This document shows, piece after piece, positions 5,646-9,706 of a DNA stretch of 9,706 nt. The stretch is from Clostridia bacterium. GTDB taxonomy: Bacteria > Bacillota_A > Clostridia > Oscillospirales > CAG-272. Under the pieces are notes generated by a model. It saw only the letters and a list, made by a program, of their open reading frames with translations, searched no databases and was not told the origin of the DNA. The stretch spans positions 1-9,706 of the forward strand of contig JAFZCF010000050.1 in NCBI GenBank assembly GCA_017552165.1. Reading direction: 5' to 3'. The translations under genes and the position numbers were made by a program. Every line of letters starts with the position of its first letter. Positions within the stretch are counted from its first letter, which is position 1.

Positions 5646-6992
5646 TCAGCGGAATTTGTTGTAATTCCCGAGCTTGCCTTTTTTCATAAGGCGGTTGAAC
5701 TTGCCGGATGACATTTCCTTCATCATCTTGCAGGTCTGCTCATACTGTTTGAGAAGCCGGTTGACGTCCTCTACCTTGGTTCCCGACCCGGCCGCGATGC
5801 GCTTTTTGCGGGAAGGGTTGATCACGTTCGGCTTGCGGCGCTCTTTAAGGGTCATCGAGAGGATGATCGCCTGCATCCTGTCGAACGCGCGCTCGTCGAT
5901 GTTCGCTTTTTCAAGCTGGCTCCTGTCGATGCCCGGGATCTTTGCGAGGATGTCCTTGATCGGCCCCATCTTTTTGACCTGACGAAGCTGATCCAGATAG
6001 TCCTCAAGGGTGAACTCGGATTTGCGGAGCTTTTTCTCGAGTTCCTCGGCCTGTTTTTCGTCGTACGCCGCCTCGGCCTTTTCGATGAGCGTCAGCACGT
6101 CTCCCATTCCGAGGATACGCGAAGCCATCCTGTCGGGATAGAACTGTTCTATCGCGTCGAGCTTTTCACCGACTCCGACGAACTTTATGGGCTTGCCGGT
6201 CACCTGTCTGACGGACAGGGCGGCGCCGCCTCTCGTGTCGCCGTCGAGCTTTGTGAGCACGACGCCGGTTATATCGAGCGTGTCGTTGAAGGTCTCGGCG
6301 ACGTTCACGGCGTCCTGGCCGAGCATCGCGTCGATGACGAGGAGTATCTCATGGGGATTGACGGCGTTTTTTATCGCCTCAAGTTCCTTCATCATCTTTT
6401 CGTCGATGTGAAGGCGGCCGGCCGTGTCTATGAACACGATGTCATGTCCGTATTTCACGGCGTGCTCAATCCCGGCCTTTGCGATGTCGACGGGGTCATT
6501 GTCCGTGCCCATATCGAATACGGGAATATCGAGCTGCGATCCGACGACCTGGAGCTGTTTCACGGCGGCGGGACGGTAAACGTCGCAGGCGACGAGCAGA
6601 GGACGGCGCCCCTGAGACTTGAACATGCCGGCGATCTTTCCGCAGTGCGTGGTTTTGCCCGAGCCCTGAAGACCGACCATCATGACGATCGTCGGCGGGC
6701 GGGAAGCGAGCCTGATCCTCTCGCCCGTGCCGCCCATCAGCGACGTGAGCTCCTCGTTTACGATCTTTACGATCTGCTGGGCGGGGAGGAGACTTTCGAG
6801 CACCTCGGCGCCGACGGCGCGCTCCGTCACCTTTGCGACAAAGTCCTTTACGACCTTATAGTTTACGTCCGCCTCGAGCAGCGCGAGCTTGATCTCGCGC
6901 ATGCCGGTCTTGACGTCGGCTTCGCTCAGTTTCCCTTTGCTGCGGAACTTTTTGAACGCGGCGTTTATTTTTTCGGTCAAACCTTCAAACAT
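5646..6992 (-). CDS. ffh: Signal recognition particle protein Ffh (SRP54)
   Basis: The GTPase subunit of the signal recognition particle; with 4.5S/scRNA it binds signal sequences at the ribosome and docks with FtsY to target membrane and secreted proteins. The 448 residues contain the N domain (1-90), the G domain with GLQGSGKTT (107-115), DVYRPAA (137-143), DTAGR (189-193) and TKLDG (247-251), and the methionine-rich M domain (about 300-448) with the RNA-binding region NPSRKKRIAAGSG. Length is normal for Firmicutes. The gene starts 13 bp after ylxM with a weak GGGAT ribosome binding site, so coupling to ylxM is likely. The C-terminus (MMKEMSSGKFNRLMKKGKLGNYNKFR region) is short and basic, without the long extension some phyla have. 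Confidence 0.98.
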   Translation of the reverse strand: MFEGLTEKINAAFKKFRSKGKLSEADVKTGMREIKLALLEADVNYKVVKDFVAKVTERAVGAEVLESLLPAQQIVKIVNEELTSLMGGTGERIRLASRPPTIVMMVGLQGSGKTTHCGKIAGMFKSQGRRPLLVACDVYRPAAVKQLQVVGSQLDIPVFDMGTDNDPVDIAKAGIEHAVKYGHDIVFIDTAGRLHIDEKMMKELEAIKNAVNPHEILLVIDAMLGQDAVNVAETFNDTLDITGVVLTKLDGDTRGGAALSVRQVTGKPIKFVGVGEKLDAIEQFYPDRMASRILGMGDVLTLIEKAEAAYDEKQAEELEKKLRKSEFTLEDYLDQLRQVKKMGPIKDILAKIPGIDRSQLEKANIDERAFDRMQAIILSMTLKERRKPNVINPSRKKRIAAGSGTKVEDVNRLLKQYEQTCKMMKEMSSGKFNRLMKKGKLGNYNKFR

Positions 6993-7005
6993 TTTGTATC
7001 CCGGC

Positions 7006-7341
7006 TCAGTCGAGCAGCCTTTCTGTAAGCGTTAAAAGGGAAGAGACGTCGACGCCGTGCTCGGCGGAAAGCGTTTTCAGCTTTTCGTTTATTTCCGACG
7101 TGATCTCCCTGATCTCCGAGAACCGCGAGGCGAGCCCGAGCTTTTCCTCAAGTTCGCGGACGGTCTTTTCTCCCCGCACGATCCTCTCGCGGGCCCCCTG
7201 TCGGGTTAGTCCTGTTATCTCCGATATCTCGGACAGGGAAAGATCCCCGTTAAAGAACATATCCATGGCTTCTCTCTGCCCGTCCGGCAGTATGTCGCCG
7301 TAGAAATCGAGCAGCAGCGAGACGGTCAGATCCTTCGGCAT
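7006..7341 (-). CDS. ylxM: YlxM/UPF0122 HTH protein, SRP-associated
   Basis: A 111-residue protein with a sigma-70 region 4-like helix-turn-helix (about 34-60: LSLSEISEITGLTRQGARERIVRGEK). YlxM proteins lie next to ffh in most Firmicutes and are thought to modulate the signal recognition particle; the streptococcal homologue has been reported to bind it. The start at 7341 is supported by GGAGA eight bases upstream. It is the first gene of the operon, served by a consensus promoter at 7383-7411 and preceded by a dyad in its leader. The C-terminal half is rich in charged helices (LEEKLGLASRFSEIREI), as usual for the family. The DNA-binding-like fold makes autoregulation conceivable but nothing here proves it. 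Confidence 0.94.
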   Translation of the reverse strand: MPKDLTVSLLLDFYGDILPDGQREAMDMFFNGDLSLSEISEITGLTRQGARERIVRGEKTVRELEEKLGLASRFSEIREITSEINEKLKTLSAEHGVDVSSLLTLTERLLD

Positions 7342-7355
7342 GTCTTGTCTCCAAA

Positions 7356-7378
7356 CTGTAAAGCGTTTTTGTTTACAG
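7356..7378 (-). promoter_or_regulatory. Inverted repeat at the start of the ylxM transcript
   Basis: CTGTAAA (7356-7362) and TTTACAG (7372-7378) are perfect inverted repeats nine bases apart. The expected transcription start is near 7376, so the dyad spans roughly +1 to +20: a position suited to a repressor operator or to a 5' stem protecting the mRNA. It ends four bases before the GGAGA of ylxM. Confidence 0.45.
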
Positions 7379-7382
7379 GCGT

Positions 7383-7411
7383 ATTATACCACGTCCGCGC
7401 CGCTTTGTCAA
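7383..7411 (-). promoter_or_regulatory. Sigma-A promoter of the ylxM-ffh-rpsP-khpA operon
   Basis: On the minus strand TTGACA (7411-7406) and TATAAT (7388-7383) are both perfect, with an optimal 17-bp spacer. This is a strong constitutive promoter, fitting a housekeeping secretion and ribosome operon. It lies close behind the terminator of the ThuA gene and about 40 bp upstream of the ylxM start codon. Confidence 0.92.
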
Positions 7412-7420
7412 GCGTTTTTC

Positions 7421-7455
7421 AAAAAAACGCCGCGCCCCGGTAAATCGGGGCACGG
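7421..7455 (-). terminator. Rho-independent terminator of the nucleoside hydrolase/ThuA operon
   Basis: On the minus strand a 10-bp stem (7446-7455 with 7430-7439, one G-T pair) with a six-base loop follows the ThuA stop codon by eight bases and leads through CG into seven T residues (7427-7421). A second, overlapping 8-bp stem, GCGTTTTT/AAAAACGC (7412-7430), uses the same T run and ends exactly at the ylxM -35 box. Confidence 0.88.
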
Positions 7456-7463
7456 TTGAATAA

Positions 7464-8228
7464 TCAAAAACGGAAATCTTCTATTTCGTCACCGCCGATA
7501 AAGCTGCCGCCTATGTACGGGCATTCGTAATCGGGCGTCGGTCTGTATCCCTCGGTATGCTTCGGAGAGCAGTAGCGGACGGCGTTTACAATTATCTTTC
7601 TGACGTTCTCGTTGAAGAAGGTCGGGACCTCCTCGTGTCCGGGCTGGAAATAGAACACCTTGCCGTGCCCTCTGTTCCAGAGACAGCCGGAGCGGAAGAC
7701 GCATCCGTTTTCAAACCACGAGGCAAAAATCAGCTCGTCGGGCTTGGGTATTCCGAACGGCTCGGCGTAAACCTCTTCTTTGTCAAGAACGAAGTGAGAC
7801 GGTACGCCCGCCGCGATCGGATGTGTCGGCGCGATATTCCATACGACTTCTTTTATACAGTTGCCCCAGAGGAGATTGCCGGTCCCGCTCACGACTGAGC
7901 GGAAAACCTTTGAGTGATGTCCCGAATGCAGGACTACAAGTCCCATACCTTCGAGCACGCGGCGTTTGATTTTTGCAACGAGCTCGTCGTCGACCTGACC
8001 GTGGAACATATGTCCCCACCACAGAAGTACGTCGGTGTTCACGAGCACTTCGTCAGGGAGGCCCTGTTCCGGGTCGTCGAGCGAGGCCAGCGTGACGTCG
8101 ATCTCTCCGGCCGCGGTGAGAGCCCTGCCTATCTCAGCGTGGAGACCGTCGGGGTAAATCTTCTTTACCGCCTCGTCCGTTTTTTCATGTCTGAACTCAT
8201 TCCAGACGGTTGCTCTGATGTCTGCCAT
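7464..8228 (-). CDS. ThuA-like protein (trehalose-utilization family)
   Basis: A 254-residue cytoplasmic protein with the class I glutamine-amidotransferase-like fold of the ThuA family. Recognisable segments are VWNEFRHE (8-15), YPDGLH (25-30), DVLLWWGHMFHG (66-77), GMGLVVLHSGHHSK (94-107), PTHPIAAGVP (134-143) and GHGKVFYFQPGHE (187-199). There is no amidotransferase nucleophile Cys at the expected elbow (LHSGHH instead), as in other ThuA proteins. ThuA of rhizobia is linked to trehalose and 3-keto-sugar metabolism; the substrate here is unknown. It begins 3 bp after the nucleoside hydrolase stop, with GGAGG overlapping that stop, so the two are co-translated and probably act in one pathway. 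The short C-terminal extension (YECPYIGGSFIGGDEIEDFRF region) is often seen in Firmicute members. Confidence 0.9.
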   Translation of the reverse strand: MADIRATVWNEFRHEKTDEAVKKIYPDGLHAEIGRALTAAGEIDVTLASLDDPEQGLPDEVLVNTDVLLWWGHMFHGQVDDELVAKIKRRVLEGMGLVVLHSGHHSKVFRSVVSGTGNLLWGNCIKEVVWNIAPTHPIAAGVPSHFVLDKEEVYAEPFGIPKPDELIFASWFENGCVFRSGCLWNRGHGKVFYFQPGHEEVPTFFNENVRKIIVNAVRYCSPKHTEGYRPTPDYECPYIGGSFIGGDEIEDFRF

Positions 8229-8231
8229 TTT

Positions 8232-9140
8232 TTATTCCTCCGTAAGACGTTTCATTAGGTCAGTCATAAGCGCGTCGCGTCTTATCTGTCTGACGTAAAC
8301 GCATTTTTTGTCGATTTCGTCGCGGTATCTGAAGTCGTATCCCGGGAGCACCGTCTGTCTTATCTCGGGAACAAGGAACCTGTTTCCGTCGTTCACGAGC
8401 CAGGCGGCGGCGGTCACGTCCCATACGACGCGCGTCCACGCGGTCCCCGCTGCATAGCTTTCCGCCTCGGCGATTGTCTGGTCGGCAAGATAGTCGGCCA
8501 GTCTGTTTTTTCCCCTGAGCCAGTATTCGAGCTCGGGTCCTGAAACGCGGAATTCGGAAACGACTCCCATGCAGGGCAGCTGAACGAACGGAGCGGGGGA
8601 GGACATGACAACGCGCGCGGCGGCGATATCCTGGTACATATTGAACTCTTTTGTGTTCGGCCAGCTGTGGGCGTGGCCTCCGAGCCAGACGATGACGACG
8701 TTCTCGGCGATCTCCGGATTCATGATGAGAGTCGAGGCGATGTTCGTTATCGCGCCGATAGCGACGACGTAAAGCGGCTTTTCGGGAGAATGTTCCGACG
8801 CAAGCCTCACGAGTTCCGCGGCGGCGTCGGAGACGACGGGAGTCTTTTCGTCGGGAAGATATTTTTCAGATCCCCTGAAAACCGGCTTTTCGACGCCGGC
8901 GAGACCGAGCAGTTTCTTTATCTCGTCGTAGCTTTTTTCCATTCCGTCAGCGGGGCTTACCGAGCGGCCGTTCAGAAACGGCGCGGCGAATACGGCAAGC
9001 AGATTGACCTTTTCGGGATATTTGAGAAGGTAGGAAAGCGCGAACTGATCGTCGATCTCGTTGTATGCGTCGGTGTCGAGCACCGCTTCGATCTTACCCT
9101 TCGGGGGCAGAAGATTGCTCATGTACCGTTCATCTGTCAT
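8232..9140 (-). CDS. Nucleoside hydrolase family protein (IUNH)
   Basis: A 302-residue enzyme of the inosine-uridine-preferring nucleoside hydrolase fold, which uses a bound calcium ion to cleave N-ribosyl bonds in the cytoplasm, releasing ribose and a base. The Asp cluster reads DTDAYNEIDD (Asp22, Asp24, Asp30, Asp31), with two residues more than the usual DTDxxxDD. Further landmarks are VAIGAITNIA (126-135), EFNMYQD (165-171, substrate-binding Asn and Asp) and WDVTAAAW (240-247) with Asp241. The longer Asp motif marks a subgroup found, in my recollection, in Clostridia and some other phyla, whose substrates are not well defined. The start at 9140 has AGGAAGGG upstream at good spacing; Met7 has none. 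First gene of a two-gene operon with the ThuA-like gene, with its own promoter at 9182-9210. Confidence 0.92.
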   Translation of the reverse strand: MTDERYMSNLLPPKGKIEAVLDTDAYNEIDDQFALSYLLKYPEKVNLLAVFAAPFLNGRSVSPADGMEKSYDEIKKLLGLAGVEKPVFRGSEKYLPDEKTPVVSDAAAELVRLASEHSPEKPLYVVAIGAITNIASTLIMNPEIAENVVIVWLGGHAHSWPNTKEFNMYQDIAAARVVMSSPAPFVQLPCMGVVSEFRVSGPELEYWLRGKNRLADYLADQTIAEAESYAAGTAWTRVVWDVTAAAWLVNDGNRFLVPEIRQTVLPGYDFRYRDEIDKKCVYVRQIRRDALMTDLMKRLTEE

Positions 9141-9181
9141 TGGTTTACCCTTCCTTTTTCATACGGGGATCGCATGACGCT

Positions 9182-9210
9182 ATTTTACATCTTATCGTCT
9201 CGCCTGTCAA
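9182..9210 (-). promoter_or_regulatory. Sigma-A promoter of the nucleoside hydrolase/ThuA operon
   Basis: TTGACA (9210-9205) and TAAAAT (9187-9182) on the minus strand are separated by 17 bp. One mismatch in the -10 box leaves a strong predicted promoter. Transcription would start near 9175, giving a leader of about 35 bases before the ATG at 9140. It makes the pair a separate unit from the methyltransferase gene, whose stop is only 33 bp upstream of the -35 box and for which I see no terminator. Confidence 0.82.
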
Positions 9211-9242
9211 GTGAGGAATGTCTCTTTTTGACTTTAACGCTA

Positions 9243-9706
9243 TTATATCCTTTTTACGGACTTCATCACTATGAACGTGGGGATGTTCATTTCATGCAGA
9301 CGGCCCTCGCCGTTCGTGTCTTCATAAAGTTCGAGAAGAGTAAAGCCCGCCTCGAGCTGACCGTTAATCTGTTCCTCGAGAGTATGGGAGAACTGCATGC
9401 CGGCGTCGTCCGCTTCGAGCTGTTTTCGGTATTCCTCGTTCTCGGTGGGGTCGAACGGCAGAGTGTTGACTATCTCTCGCTCGTCTCCGTCAACGATGTA
9501 GTTTATGAAGTAATCCACGCCGGAAAGCAGCAGCCCGCCGGGTTTCAGGACTCTGAAGCATTCTTTCCAGACGCTCTTTACGTCCTTTATATAGCAGTTC
9601 GACACGGGGTGAAAAATGATGTCGAACTCTCCATCATCAAATGGAAGTCTCTTCGTCATGTCCCCGCGTACGATCCTTATATCGTATCCTTCGCGCTCCG
9701 CGACCG
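9243..9706 (-). CDS. Class I SAM-dependent methyltransferase (5' end outside window)
   Basis: C-terminal part of a Methyltransf_11-type enzyme that transfers a methyl group from S-adenosylmethionine to an unidentified substrate. The frame stays open to the window edge and codes upstream of the Met at 9659 (VEREGYDIRIVRGD), so that Met is internal and the gene is truncated by the window. Visible motifs are GDMTKRLPFDDGEFDIIF (SAM-binding acidic loop and motif II strand), HPVSNCYIKD, and RVLKPGGLLLSG (motif III). The N-terminal glycine-rich SAM motif lies beyond 9706. The C-terminal part with FSHTLEEQINGQLEAGF, YEDTNGEGRLHE and IPTFIV recalls a group of methyltransferases frequent in Clostridia. 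Substrate not predictable. The product ends MKSVKRI followed by TAA. Confidence 0.9.
   Translation of the reverse strand, partial: VAEREGYDIRIVRGDMTKRLPFDDGEFDIIFHPVSNCYIKDVKSVWKECFRVLKPGGLLLSGVDYFINYIVDGDEREIVNTLPFDPTENEEYRKQLEADDAGMQFSHTLEEQINGQLEAGFTLLELYEDTNGEGRLHEMNIPTFIVMKSVKRI

Noticed and set aside
6351..7028. Long plus-strand open frame opposite ffh
   Set aside because: Antisense to the conserved N and G domains of Ffh; no ribosome binding site and no sensible protein features.
7557..8258. Plus-strand open frames opposite the ThuA-like gene
   Set aside because: Shadows of a gene with clear family motifs and a good ribosome binding site on the minus strand.
1..9706. CRISPR arrays, insertion sequences, phage genes
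   Set aside because: No regularly spaced direct repeats, transposase, recombinase or phage-type proteins are visible on either strand.

Overview
The window looks like a chromosomal segment of an anaerobic, gut-type Firmicute (class Clostridia, probably Oscillospiraceae-like and uncultured). The clues are the ylxM-ffh-rpsP-khpA gene order, near-consensus sigma-A promoters, GGAGG-type ribosome binding sites, a secreted GH32 fructan hydrolase lipoprotein, and a moderately GC-rich coding background. This placement is inference from gene content; no 16S gene is present.

Layout. Positions 1-58 hold the last few bases of an upstream plus-strand transcript and its terminator. At 60-306 there is a promoter region (TTGACA/TATAAT at 152-179, a CG-centred palindrome at 128-137) and a long leader for the only full plus-strand gene, a GH32 beta-fructosidase lipoprotein (307-2715). 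It converges, across a shared hairpin terminator (2731-2779), on minus-strand genes that fill the rest of the window. From right to left these are: a partial class I methyltransferase cut by the window edge (9243 to beyond 9706); a two-gene operon with its own promoter and terminator, encoding a nucleoside-hydrolase-family protein and a ThuA-like protein (7464-9140); and the signal-recognition-particle and ribosome housekeeping operon ylxM, ffh, rpsP, khpA (5078-7341). Two closely coupled genes follow khpA: a YfcE-type metallophosphoesterase and a small two-helix membrane protein. Then come tRNA-Leu(UAG) and a visibly AT-richer two-gene cassette of unknown function (2831-3903).

How the parts work together. 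The GH32 enzyme would release fructose from fructans or sucrose-type sugars at the cell surface. The nucleoside hydrolase/ThuA pair has the architecture of a small dedicated sugar or nucleoside catabolic unit. The ylxM operon supplies co-translational membrane targeting (Ffh), its presumed partner (YlxM), ribosomal protein S16 and an RNA-binding KH protein. The usual downstream genes rimM, trmD and rplS are not here; the metallophosphoesterase, the membrane gene and the tRNA follow instead.

Most unusual parts. The AT-rich two-gene cassette sits directly behind the 3' end of the tRNA gene, its two genes are joined by an ATGA overlap, and neither is clearly recognisable. Other points worth a second look are the dyad immediately downstream of the ylxM promoter, the atypical spacing of the nucleoside hydrolase Asp motif, and the unclear translation start of the GH32 gene. 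I see no CRISPR array, insertion sequence, integrase or phage gene.
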